Source: Pseudogymnoascus destructans
Lineage: Eukaryota; Ascomycota; Leotiomycetes; Thelebolales; Thelebolaceae
NCBI RefSeq assembly: GCF_001641265.1
Contig: NW_020167529.1
Location: 397,001 to 461,000 of the forward strand
Direction of reading: 5' to 3'
Length of the DNA stretch: 64,000 bases
Part shown: positions 41,520 through 53,200 of the stretch, in pieces
Numbering within the stretch: the first letter of the stretch is position 1
Layout of the letters: every line of letters begins with the position of its first letter
The notes under the pieces: generated by a model
Seen by the model: the letters and a program-made list of their open reading frames with translations, nothing else
Databases searched by the model: none
What the model was told of the DNA's origin: nothing
Program-made: the position numbers and the translations under genes

Positions 41520-42788
41520 TAGTGAATCAGAATCAAAGAAGAAAAGGTAGATAAGAGAAGAAAGACCGATAGAGATAAGCCTGTGAAATTCCCATCAAAG
41601 TTTTGTGTTTGTAATAGTCATGGAACAGCAAGCCGCATCGAGAGCACAAACACCTCTCTTATATGCCACAAAATCCCATTCACACCACCTCGACACCCCA
41701 TCAGCTTCCTCCACACCAACACGCCGTGTCCCATGATTGCCTCCATGATTGCCTCCACTCCCTCCTCTCCCTCCTCTCCCTCCTCTCCCTCCCTCCCCTC
41801 TCTCCTCCCACTGCCACCACTCCCTCCCCCAGCGCCACCACCATGAAACGCTCAGCTCATGCCCCCCTCAGTACCTCCCCGCCCAAGCCTGCCCAAGCCT
41901 GCCCGCGCCGCGTCGTCGATCAAAGTGCGCACGAGCATACCTCCCCAGATCGAGCTGATGGCACCGCACGCCGCCCGATCGGGTGACATGGCTTGCGAGA
42001 GCTGCGTGCGCGATAGGTCGGCCCGGCCGCAGGGGTGTGTGGTGCGTGTGGCGTGCGCGCGCGCTGCGGATTCAACGCGGGATACTGCGGCGCGCGATTC
42101 GATTTAGGGCTGCTAAGGCAAGGGGGGAGAGGGGGAGAGGGGGAGAGGGGGAGAGGGGGTGGTGGGGTGACTGGATGGACTACTCTATCCCAGCGCCAGG
42201 TCAAGGTTCGGGCGAAACCTTATTAGCACGCCAGGTGGTTGTTTCCACATGTTGTATTTGTCGGGGGGGAATATGAATGTATGTTGTGTGCGAAACGAGG
42301 GGTGAGGGGGTGAACGGGGTATGGAGAGAGGTGTGTGATGTAGGTGTCACGGTGAGGGTTGAGGGAGTCAGATGGACAGCATACATGAAACATGCTTCAG
42401 CGATGTCTCACTCTGCCCCAACCTCGACGAAAAACTCTGACGCCACGAACTAAATCGCGCAGAATATTTTGTTTGTCTCGTCGATGAAACACAAGACACA
42501 TTTGGAAAGAAGAGTTGGGGGTGGTGAAGGGGTCATAAATGGGCGTAGATGACGAGTTTCTCCTCAAACCTGGGATTCCGCTACTGCATGGGGGGTTTGA
42601 GAAGGCCAATGAATATATCATCGTGCTCAATATCATTTCTCTTGGTGCGAGGGCACATGCGTTCTCGGTAGGATTTGTTCCCGGTCGGATTTTCTCAGCT
42701 CGCCAAACGGCCTTGCCAGATGTCATATATGCCAAAAAACGACAATGATCGCTGATTTCGCCATCCATAATAACACGAATACAATCTT
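41520..42788. other. Intergenic region, pyrimidine-rich and GC-rich repeats
   Basis: (CTCCCTC)n-like tract at 41756-41810, and (GGGGGAGA)n at 42121-42160. Several overlapping ORFs here are low-complexity and unsupported. A LINE/gene remnant is not evident. Confidence 0.5.
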
Positions 42789-44656
42789 CTAGCTGACACC
42801 CCAAATCCCCAGAGGATCGCTTGCCCCGGGTGTTTTCGCCCTCTCGCCCTGGAGCCTTCTAACTCTCTTAACCAGCGTCCCAACCCCCAACGGCCCGATA
42901 ATAGTACATAACACAATAGCCCAAGTGACCACTAGATATATCTCCGAGCTACCATTGCTTGGTCTGGAAGAAGAGGCAAAGAGACCGGTCATCTCAGCTA
43001 TAGAAGCAATGAGCAAGCCGATTTCCCCACGAGCTGTCATGGCTGTGCCGAGCATCGCTGCTGGGTAGAGGGAGAGCGGGTTCTTGGGCTTAGGAGTCGC
43101 CGCGGTGGAAGCTACCATGCTTGGTCCAGGACTCTGGCTTTTCGCCGTGGGGGCTTCTTTTGTGGGAGGCCGTACTGCAGCATGGCTTTGAGGTTGCAAT
43201 TCGTGAGTATCAGCAGCACTTGCAGTACTACTCACCTCTTTCTTGGCCTTCCCACCCCCAAATACGGAGAAGCGCATGCTCTTGGGGGTAACCTTTGTCA
43301 ATGAAATATCCAGGCGAACGAGCCATAAGCCCGTGACGAGTTTTGCGAAGAGCATGAGGATCGTATAGACAATACCTCGCCAGACGACTGAACCGCCGAA
43401 CATGTCTGTGATTGGAATAGCGAAACCGATCGAGGCCGGTGGTTCTGTTTAGCTTTGAAGAATAGAGGAAGTATGGGAAAGTGACCTACGAAAAAGAACG
43501 GTTGTAGAATGCGTTGAACCGCTGTCGCATAGTATCTGTGGTATACAGCAATGCCACTACCAGCGATAAGATCACCCTGTTCTTTGAGGATGGTGTCGCT
43601 TTCAGTTGCCTCACCTTCCGTACTAGGACCTATCTCGTCTTTCGAAGACGGATTTGGTGACCCTGTGCCACCAGCGGACGTTCCGTGCTCAACTGGCGAA
43701 GTTGGTGAATCGGGTGAACAGCCCACTTTGGCTGAATTTAGATGCGGAACTTCACTATCCCACCAGCTATGACGCCCCAGCCAGGTAAGAAGCAAAGAGA
43801 TTGGAAGTGCCAGCATAAGTAGCAGCAGTAACAAGCACTGCCAACACCAGTGTATGAATGATAAATGCAGTATGCGTCGCCTGGCATAGCGTGTTTAAAG
43901 TACCATTCGGGCTTGATTTCCTCACCCCATTAAGCCATGTCGTCAAAGGTTGAGCAACCAATCGACAAGACAGCAGAACAGCAATCGCCAAACCAAAAGA
44001 CACGGCAAGCGGCCGAACAACAGTAACGGCGCTGAATGACTCCGAGGTCTCTCCAATATTGGAGATCACCTGAACCATGACTAGGCCAACAACATCATCC
44101 ATCATTGCCGCACTGCTCAGGACTGTACCAAACCGAGTGGTTGATAGTCCACTGGCATTGAGAATAGAGAACGTTGTTCCCAGGCTGGTTGAGCAGAGCG
44201 CTGCTCCAGCTGCGAAAGCTTGAATGGGCGTTGCGTCCACGACTGATTGCAGCACAAAGGAAAGAGCCATGGGAAAGCTGACTCCAGTTATTGCTACTGC
44301 GACAGATAGAGAGAGATTTGCCTTTAGTGAACGGAAATTCGTGTCCAGACTGCCTGCGAATGTTAACCAGGGCTGGCTTTCACATACGGCTGGGGATTTT
44401 CACCTTGGTAGACTAAGAGGATCAACCCGAGATATCCCAGCTGGACGATCACATCCTCAACTCCCTGGTCGAGCCATTTCCCACCAGGAGTCCCCCATGC
44501 TACGCCAATAAATACCTGGCCAAGAAGTCCGCAAAAGATCAACTTGTCGAAGAGAGTATTAACGACATTGAGGATGAGAATAAATGACGACTGGATGAGA
44601 ATAGTCACAATACTCGGCTCGTGATATGGGAGAAAAGATTTGACTTCTACAGTCAT
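42789..44656 (-). pseudogene. Cation/H+ antiporter (CPA2/KefB-like) with a frameshift
   Basis: Monovalent cation:proton antiporter, probably plasma membrane or vacuole. ATG 44656 (MTVEVKSFLPYHEPSIV); a preceding TTG at 44674 is not used. Exons 44656-44404, 44353-43486 and 43444-42789; introns of 50 nt (GTGAAA...GCAG, restoring VYQGSLDTNFRSLKANLSLSVA) and 41 nt (weak donor GTCACT). Transmembrane helices carry ITGVSFPMALSF, the ion-binding-type MMDDVVGLVMVQVI, ATYAGTSNLFASYLAGAS, PASIGFAIPITDMFGGSVVW and TARGEIGLLIASIAEM. Near 43766-43773 the frame jumps from LAGAS to SWWDSEVPHL, equivalent to loss of two bases, so translation would stop early. A Ser/Pro-rich cytosolic loop lies after the shift. 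Everything else is well kept, so a sequencing error or a young mutation are both possible. Confidence 0.8.
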
Positions 44657-45295
44657 TGTTTCCCGATGAGCCAAGGACCAAGAGGCTCAGATTCCCAGAA
44701 TAGCCAAAGTAGGAAGTCTGTTGAGCACAAAATTAGAGCTTGACGACTTAATTGAGTAAACTACGGGTGCGAAGCCATATATATACTTCTAGGAACGTAG
44801 TTCTACTCTAACAAAAACAAAGTCACGTGTACCCAGTTGGTCACCTGACGGTGAAGCATTTTCGAGACATGCACGTGATCTACAATCATGCACGTGCCGC
44901 TAACAGTCATCCACAACAAGTCACGTGCCTCGCATGTTAAATCTAAAACACTGGGCCTGACCCAGATAAGGAATCCCCGCGTTACTCGCGTTACTGCAAC
45001 TTACTCCGTAAGCAGATATTGACGACATTACCCTGTGCTGCAATCTCAGTCTGGACCCAAATCTCACGACAACCTCACCTCACAAAGAAAGAATCTCTAA
45101 TCGCGCGTCAAGACAAAGAAGTCACATCTCTCTGTCACCAATGCAGACCACAGACATGGCCTAAAACACCATCGTTCACCAGCAATCCCACTCTGAACTC
45201 CAAAACCACCCCAAGGGTCCAGAACCATCCGCGATCACCATCGCATTCACCGAGATCACCCACCACCACCACCTCACCACCGACAAAACCTCACA
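44657..45295. promoter_or_regulatory. Divergent promoter with four CACGTG boxes
   Basis: Between the antiporter (minus) and the small membrane protein gene (plus). Perfect palindromes CACGTG at 44824, 44872, 44891 and 44922 lie within 104 bp. A C/A-rich leader (45020-45290) precedes the downstream ATG. Confidence 0.65.
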
Positions 45296-46027
45296 ATGTC
45301 CTTCCCCGCCTTCGGCGCCTTTCTCCTCGTCCTCCTCGCCATAATCCTCATCTCCGCTATCGTCTGGATCGTCTTCATCTACCTCCGCGCACGCCGCCTG
45401 GGCCTCCCCACACCCACACTCACCTCCTACAACCCCTTCGCCTCCCGCTCCTCCTACACCCCCCAACCGCGCTCCGGCGGCCTGATCGGCTGGATCTCGG
45501 ACAAATTCCGGAACTTTCGCTCGCGCCGCTCACGCACCGCTGGAGGCGCATACGAGGAGCCTCTTGGTGCTTATGGCGGCGCTGGGGGGGGAGGAGCGAG
45601 AAGCGGGTTCGGCGCCCTGGATCCGGATGAGGCGTGGGATGCGAGGGTGGGGAATGAGGCGGATTATTATAGGGAGGAGCAAGAAGTAGGGTTGCATGCT
45701 GAGACGGGGTATAGTGGAGCTGGGGGGGAGGAGAGGGGAAGGACGAGGGGGAGGAGGGGGGAGGAAGGGCCGTATGGGGGGGATAGTCAGAGGGAGTTGG
45801 ATAGGAGGTATGAGGAGGAGATGGGGGGTGAGCAGACGGGGGTGGTGAAGAAGAGTGGGGGGAGTGAGAGTAGGAATCCGTTTGATGATAGTGCGGCGGT
45901 GGGGACGAGTTTGAGGGGGGTTAGTCCGAGGCCGGATAAGGGTGCTGGGCATGATGAGCATGAGGGGTTGGGTGCGGATCCGGATAGTCCCACGGGGAAG
46001 AGGAGTTTGTTTAGGGAGGTTATGTAG
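45296..46027 (+). CDS. Conserved fungal single-TM hypothetical protein
   Basis: Intronless, 243 residues. An N-terminal hydrophobic helix (FGAFLLVLLAIILISAIVWIVFIYL) is followed by a basic RARRLGLPTPTLTSYNPF segment, so a type III/signal-anchor topology with a cytosolic tail is likely. GLIGWISDKFRNFRSRRSRTAGGAYEEP and FGALDPDEAWDARVGNEADYYREEQEVGL follow, blocks I associate with a widespread Pezizomycotina family often mislabelled acid-phosphatase-like. The C-terminal half is Gly/Glu/Arg-rich and disordered, ending GKRSLFREVM. The start context is good and the 5' leader C-rich. Molecular role unknown. Confidence 0.8.
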   Translation: MSFPAFGAFLLVLLAIILISAIVWIVFIYLRARRLGLPTPTLTSYNPFASRSSYTPQPRSGGLIGWISDKFRNFRSRRSRTAGGAYEEPLGAYGGAGGGGARSGFGALDPDEAWDARVGNEADYYREEQEVGLHAETGYSGAGGEERGRTRGRRGEEGPYGGDSQRELDRRYEEEMGGEQTGVVKKSGGSESRNPFDDSAAVGTSLRGVSPRPDKGAGHDEHEGLGADPDSPTGKRSLFREVM

Positions 46028-46385
46028 GATTTGGGGGGTTGGGATTGGGGGGCTTCATTGCCTGGCGTTGGTTTGGTGTGGAACTATGGGCAAAACGGGG
46101 TATGGCTGGATGGGAAAGGCTATGGTTTTATTCGGATTCATGCGCAGCGCTGGTCATTTGGTGGTGCTAAATAGCGGATTTGAGGGGCTTGGAATGGACT
46201 TCCTGGCTTTAGCTTTGGCTTCATGATGTCAATCTTCTAGCTCAGTGTCGCGGAGTGATACAAAGGTGTAAGATCCTCCCCAATTAAAAAATTATCACAT
46301 TACACATAAGCACATCACAATCCACAAACATCAATCAAAGTATTCAATCCAAAATAAGATCCCTCCCTCTCCCATCTACACCCCT
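46028..46385. other. Convergent 3' spacer
   Basis: 3' flanks of the small TM gene and of utp21; AT-rich around 46280-46360. No gene seen. Confidence 0.55.
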
Positions 46386-49300
46386 CTACCTCGCACTCCT
46401 CAAAAACCCCACCACCCCCCCACAATACCCCACCAACTCCGCCACCCTCCTCCCCTCCCTCTGTTGCTCCTTCCTCCACTCCGCCAACACACCCCGCACC
46501 TCCTCATCCCCCAACGCCTCAGCATGCAACTTCAAGAAAACCCCCATCCACGCCTGCACAAGCTCATAATCCCTCCTCTGCCCCAACCTCGCCGTCAACG
46601 CCCTCACAAACGCAACCAACTCCTCCGGCCTCGCCCCCGGCGCCGGCGCAAGCGCTCGGATCGCCAAGTCCGCCGCAGACGGCGACAGAGTAGAGAGGTG
46701 CTCTACAAACGGCGTGAAATCCCCACTATCAGCGCCACGACGCAAAGTCGCCGCAAAGACATCCTGCTCAGCTCCGCTCATCTGCTCTAGGCGCGTAATC
46801 CTGCTCTCCGGCTCCGTAGGCGTATCGACCGCCCCAGCAACGAGCGAGGATGAAGGACGTCCGCCTTCGAGACTGGGGAGGAAGAAGGGTGCTTTTTCGG
46901 GCGCTTTGGGCGCTTCGGTTGGCTTGTTGCGAGCGCGGATTAGGTCGAGGTGGAGGAGTGTCTGCCAGCGTGATTTAGGCACCATGCTCAGCGTCAACAT
47001 GTCCGCTGAGAGTTGGTCGGGCATCGCAGCCGCGGGCGCCGCGTCGTCATCCTCGGACTCCTCGGCGAACGCGGCGTCAATCAGACCTGCGCCTCCTTCG
47101 CCCGAGGCGGTGGGGGCAGCGACGTCGACGATTTCGTTCTCGGAGATGTGGCGAGTAGGTGCGTGAGTGAAGAGGGTCTTGTTATTCCAGATATTCACGC
47201 CCAGCTCGCCCTCACACGCCGTAGCGAGGAACTCGCCCGTGCCCGAAAAGGCGAGCGCGGTGCAGGCGCTACGGAGACGGATGGCGTCGATGAGGTGACC
47301 TGTTGGGAGGTCCCAGACGCGCAGGACGGCGTCGCGCGAGGCGGCGAGGATCCAGCGGCCGTCGGGGGAGAAGGTGACGTCCGTGATGGCGGCTTGGGAG
47401 CCCCAGAGCTCACGGATGGTCTTTTTGGTTTCGGTGTCCACGATGCGGATGCAGCCGTCGTCGCAGGTGGCGGCGACGAGGTCGGAGGCGGCGTGGTAGT
47501 GTAGCGCGGTGATGCGGGTCATGGGCGCCCAGTCAATTTCGTTGACTTGGTGGCCGGTGTTGAAGTCCCAGAATTTGAGCTTGCCGTCGAGACTGCTGGA
47601 GATGACGTTCTTGTTTAGGGAGTCGACGATTATTCCTGTTACGGTGGCGGTGTGTCGTCCCAGACCCAAGGGGAATCGCTTTCCGGTTGGGATAGCTACT
47701 GTTCCATCTTTCTCGGCCATCTGCTGTAGTTTCCACTTCTTGGCTTGCGCCTGGGTCAACTTCGCTGGGAAGCGCTGGCGATGCTGTCCTGATTGGAGGT
47801 TGAACTTGTCAATTCCTCCCGCTTCGGATCCGATCATGGCAAAGGTACCGCAAGGGCTGATAGCTACACTGCTAACATTCGCGCCATCACCAGTCTCAAA
47901 TGCCCATCTTCCAGCCTTCTTCCTGCCCCAGAACCAGGTGCGCGCATACTTGTCGTCGTGGTGACCCGTCACAACACTCTCCCATCCCGTAGTTCCACTC
48001 TGTGTCGCATCACCAGGGAATTTTGCGCGCTGCTGGCTCTTCTGCCATATACCACCAGAACCAGTATGTGCGCCCATTCCGCCGTCACGATTGAGCGACG
48101 ACGCAATGCATGTGATTTCTGGTGCTTTCAGGTCTTCAAGCGTAGTGCTCGGCTCATTCGCCAGGGTGCTGCTGGCAAGGATTCCAAGCTTCTTAGCCTT
48201 CTTTCTGATATTGCCCTGACTAAGTTCCGTGCTCTGCCCATCGCGGCGCAAACTCCAGCCCCATAAACTGCGGTCCTTGCCAGCACTGAGCAGCCACTTT
48301 CCTTTGGCGTCCGCCCCGTCGGCTTCAGATGGAAGAAATTGGAGGCGGGTGACCGGCGCGGCGTGTCCGCTGCGAGAGTGTAGGATACGAGGGATGGCGG
48401 AGTATGGTGTTTCGTCAAAGATCCAAGATTTCAGGGAGTTGTCGAGACCGCTGGTGATGACGACGCTTTGGCCAGCAAGGAATTCAACCTTGTTGATCCC
48501 TCCTCCAACCAAAGTCTCGGCATCTGCGACGGGAGGGTTGTGGGCTCCACGGAGAACTCCCACCACCTTGCCACCGTTGTTCAGGTCCCAGAATGTGACG
48601 TCTCCAGTGTCTGGGCCGGCAGTCGCCATGACTCCAGCCTCTCGTCCCTCTTCGCCAGCGCCAAGTCCGTCCGTTCGGAACGAGATAGAAGCAACCAAGC
48701 TCTTCGACTCCAGTAAAATTATAGTCTTGTCCGTTCGGATATTGTGGATGACGAGGGGACCATTCGAGTAGGCAACTGCCATAAGGGACAGTGCTGGGGT
48801 AGGTTGCATCGCGGTAATCGAGCCGCAGTTCGGCAGTGGAGGGAGGATTGTGTAGATGAGCTTTCCGCTGCTGACGTTGAAGATATCGATGCTGCCGTCT
48901 TTCCGCGCCGCAAATATTTTATTCAAGTATGTGGGCATGTTGGAGATGCTGGTGAGCTCGTTCCCGCCCTTTCCAGCTCCCGGGGTTGTGTGAATCGAGG
49001 TGTAATGTTCGAGGGTTGCCGACTTCCAGACCTCAATCCTCGTCGCGCAGCAGGCGACAATCCAGGTCCCAAGGATGAGGACCTGCTTGATGGGCTGGGT
49101 CAAGTATTGTGGGATCTCGTACTCGTCAACCTTCTTGCCTCTCTTGAAACTCCACAGTCCCGGCTGCGAGCCGTTTGCGCCGCCCCATGCCGCGAAGACC
49201 TTGTCCTTCCATGCCAGCGTCGCAGTGATGTTCTCGGGAGTTTGTGGTCTCGTGAGGAAGACGAGGTTCAGTCCACGCTTCAAGTCGTAGGTTTGAAGAC

Positions 49301-49568
49301 AGCGTCCGACGGATGTGGTGATTTGGAAGGACGTCTTTCCGAGTGGGATGGAAGTAAAGGGCACCGCGGTAGATGATACTAGGCCGACAGTCTATGAAAA
49401 ACATTAGAACCTCAAATTTTCCCTCACAATCGCAGATCAACGTACCCTAAACGGTGTGAAGATGCGCGACTGTCGAGCCTGCTCTCCCCCAGGCGCGACA
49501 TTGTCCTGGAGCTTCTGCCTCTTCACAATTGGCCCCTCGGCGCTATTTGAGGCGACAGTTGAAGGCAT
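46386..49568 (-). CDS. utp21: U3 snoRNP / small-subunit processome protein Utp21 (WDR36 type)
   Basis: Nucleolar WD-repeat protein of the UTP-B complex, needed for 18S rRNA maturation. Exons 49568-49446 and 49391-46386; a 54-nt intron (GTACGT...CATAG) joins RIFTPFR to TVGLVSSTAVPFTS. 1042 residues. The N-terminus has a basic KRQKLQD stretch. Two beta-propellers follow, with many WD-type repeats (e.g. SSLDGKLKFWDFNTGHQV, AAITDVTFSPDGRWILAASRDAVLRVWDLPTGHLI). The family-specific C-terminal Utp21 domain includes LSADMLTLSMVPKSRWQTLLHLDLIRARNKP and the helical end with RRDYELVQAWMGVFLKLH. Length and domain order match the family. Divergent from vip1 over about 0.7 kb. Confidence 0.95.
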
Positions 49569-50281
49569 GGCTGTCAGATTCAGAGATATATGCTCAATAT
49601 ATATCCAAAACTGCCTCCTCTACCTCGTCTTGCCCTTTTTTTTACAGTCGTCGTCGAGTTAAGCAGCGACCTGCAGGTATATTTCTTTTTCCCAATCGTA
49701 AAAGCTAGGCGAAACTTTTCCCCATATACTTTCAGTACGTACCCAAGTACTCTCTGTCAATTGTCCAGGCCCTGGCTACGCGACATTCTATTGGCTCGTT
49801 GTTGGCTCGTTGGTGCTGAGGAATGCCAAGGCCTTGCGTTATCGGTCAACGTGGTACCTGTCACTCTGCCCTCTTGCCTTTTCACCGAGGTTCTCGCAAG
49901 ATTTGATACCTTTTGGGTATTTGGGGATAGCCTCATCCTTACTCGTTCCATCTATAACTATTCACGACTATATTCTGCCGCATTTACTCGTCGTTTGGCC
50001 CATTTCGTGATTCTCTTGGCGGTGTCTTGAGATTCTGGCGGGAGGCGAAAGGACGTCATATTGATAAGAGACTTAGATCGTCTCTGGGCACATGCTCTTT
50101 TTTTCATCTATTTAACTCTCCTGTTGGCCGCAATTGAGAGGATTTCTGCATCTTCGGCTGCTTGCCCTATACAAATTATCTAAAATCCCAATTGACTCCA
50201 GCATTTATTCCAGGATTTACGAACAGAGACCCGACCATTCATGATTTATTAGGTGCCGAAAGACCCAATCGACACCGAAAG
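49569..50281. promoter_or_regulatory. Divergent promoter between utp21 and vip1
   Basis: Pyrimidine-rich sequence near 49600-49740 and a direct pair TTGGCTCGTTG at 49791 and 49802. The in-frame extension upstream of the vip1 ATG (from a TTG at 50162) is taken as 5' UTR. No gene seen. Confidence 0.5.
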
Positions 50282-53200
50282 ATGGAAGAAGAGGGGCAAA
50301 CTAATCCGCACTCTAGCACAGTGGCGGCGGAAGCAAAGTTTGGCTCAGCACGGGAGCCATCGCACCAACTGGGACCCGAAGAAGCAGCAGAGATGTCATC
50401 TCACCGGCGGCTATCGACTGCCTCGAGTGAGAACCCTTCCGCTGTCAATTTAAAAAGCAGCATCTCCGAACCTGTTGAGCAGGAAGCATACGTTGAGCCT
50501 GTCAGCTTCTCATTACCCCGTGGCCCAACATACGGTACCGAATCCTCGCGAGCATCTTCGACAATTAGCCACAGAGGCTCAATTTCGGACATGTCCGAGG
50601 CTTGGACGGAAGGTACGAACACGTCCACCAACGATGGGGCCGTGGAAGAGTCAGAGACACCCAGAATGCTCAGTGGGAGCACGTCCGACTTAACCAAGCA
50701 TGAACCGCTACCCGAACCGGCAATGTCAAAAGCTGGATCAACTACGTCGGAATCGAAGCGAATGTCGAGCTCGTCGCTATACTCGTTACAATCCGCGAGA
50801 GCAGGTGGTATAGCGCCCAGTTCCAATTCCTCTTCAGGAGATGCCATCCCGAGGTTGAACCCTGGGAATATTTCGGGGACCAGAAGTCTCGGTGTCTCAC
50901 CGGATGCCGCAACCCCGATTGTCTCGGTGACAAGTCCGTCTGTCACGCTGCCTACCGCACAAGGCGCAGTGAACCCCCAACAGGCCGCCACCAAGGGTGG
51001 TGCTTCACCAGGCGACGCCCCTAAGCGCTCCAGACAAGAAGGCACTTCAAGAGCGAGCATCCCACGGTCTAGAAGCCGTGTCAAGCGCCGCTTCAGTGTA
51101 AGCACTGGCGCAAGCAGCCACAGCCCGAGTAGCGAGCGAGGAATACACCAGGCGAAAGAGAAGGAGGAGCCAAAGCCGGCACCATATGGCATAATCGGGG
51201 TGTGTGCATTGGATATCAAGGCACGGAGTAAGCCGAGCAGGAATATCCTTAACAAGCTAATTGCAAAGGGGGAGTTTTCAGTTGTCGTTTTTGGAGACAA
51301 GGTCATCCTGGATGAAGACATTGAGAACTGGCCAGTCTGCGACTACCTGATATCCTTCTATTCCGAAGGCTTCCCGCTTGCCAAAGCGATTGCCTATGTC
51401 AAGGCCAGGAAGCCTTTCTGCGTCAACGATGTCCCGATGCAGCAGATCCTGTGGGATCGCCGTATATGTCTACGTATTCTCGACAAGATCAATGTTCCGA
51501 GTCCGAGTCGTGTCGAAGTCAATCGAGATGGAGGACCAAGAGTCATGAGCCAAGACCTGGCTCGGCACCTCAAGGAGACCTCTGGGGTTATTGTGCAGGG
51601 GCCGGAAGATGGCGATAAGTTATTAACGCCTCCTCCCCGAAAGGTGGAGCTCTTGGATGACGGCGATACACTAAGCGTAGACGGAGTACTTTTACGGAAG
51701 CCTTTCGTTGAAAAACCAGTCAGCGGAGAAGATCACAACATATGCATCTATTATCCGAAAAGCCAAGGTGGTGGTGCCCGCAAGCTCTTCCGCAAGATTG
51801 GCAACAAAAGTTCCGAGCACATAGATTGTCTTACTATACCACGCGCCATCCTCGAAGAAGGCTCTAGTTACGTATATGAAAAGTTCATGAGGGTCGACAA
51901 TGCAGAGGATGTCAAGGCATACACTGTTGGGACAGGTTTCTGTCACGCCGAGACTAGGAAATCTCCCGTCGTTGATGGTCTCGTGAGGCGCAACACTCAT
52001 GGCAAGGAAATTCGCTACGTCACCAGTTTGACAAAGGATGAGTCCGCAATGGCAGCCCGTATTTCTACCAGCTTCGGACAGAGGGTCTGTGGGTTCGACC
52101 TTTTACGCGCCGATGGGAAGAGTTATGTCATCGATGTGAATGGTTGGAGTTTTGTGAAAGACAATGACGCATACTACGACCAGTGCTCTAGCATCTTGAG
52201 AAATATGTTCATTCAGGAGAGGGAAAGACGACAAGCTAAGGCAGCTGATCAGTTCCGTGCAGCCGAGCAGGCAAAGATTTCGGAAAGCGTCGCCCCATCA
52301 GCTGAAGCGTCGGAATCAGAGGTGCCCCCGCGAACTCGCAGGGAGAGCTCGTTGAAAGAAAATCACCGATCTACTCTACAATCTATCCTCGGCAGATCCC
52401 CAAGTATTTCGAAACTTGCGCACTTACATCATAACCATAGCCCACATGGAAAGTCATCGGAGCAGAGGTCGACCTCACCTGATAGGTCTGTCCCGACTAT
52501 GCCACTAAGCACGGCCTCGTCGATGGAGAAGCCTGTGTCCAGCATGGTGCCTTCCCTACCACATGTTTCGTCTCGCGCGTCGATTTCAGGGCCTGTATCA
52601 GCTGCTACATCAGTGCGGACCTCGCCGATCCTCGAAACAGACCCAGAGGAAGAAGAAGATAAGGAGCTTCCTCCGCCCGCACCAAAGCATGCCTGGAAGC
52701 TTAAGGGGATGGTTTCTGTCATTCGCCACGCTGATCGTACTCCGAAGCAGAAATACAAGTATACATTTCACACAAAGCCTTTCATAGAGCTGTTAAAGGG
52801 CCATCAGGAAGAGGTCCTCTTGACGGGTGAGGCTGCGCTTGATAGCGTTCTTGACGCTGTCGATGTGGCTTTACGCGAGGGGATCGAGGACAAGACCAAG
52901 CTGAAAGCCCTACGAAACGTGCTTGTGAGGAAGGGTGGATGGGTCGGGACGAAGGTTCAGATCAAGCCCATGTTCAGGAAACGCAAGGTGGAAGATTCAC
53001 CTAAGCAGACTTTTGCCACGATCGCAGTTGACGTCTCGAAGGTTATCCCTTCGGTTCCAACCACGCCTGGGGCAACAGACGACTCCCATGACCCAGAGGA
53101 AAGACCATTAAAGCGAGAAGACTCCCTCACGGGCGTCACGTTATCCCGTATCACAGCCGCGGAAGAAAGTCTTGTCCTCGACAAGCTCCAACTGATCGTA

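Noticed and set aside
41583..42276. Several overlapping ORFs in the chitinase upstream region
   Set aside because: Simple pyrimidine/purine repeats and GC-rich sequence produce open frames with Pro/Ser or Arg/Gly runs only.
45019..45630. 203-codon ORF overlapping the leader and start of the small TM gene
   Set aside because: Pro/His/Arg low-complexity frame; the overlapping frame has a clear TM helix and conserved blocks.
49590..50030. 146-codon ORF between utp21 and vip1
   Set aside because: Starts at a weak codon in a pyrimidine-rich promoter; no protein pattern.
50162..50281. Upstream extension of vip1 to a TTG start
   Set aside because: Nuclear genes start at ATG; the first in-frame ATG is at 50282.
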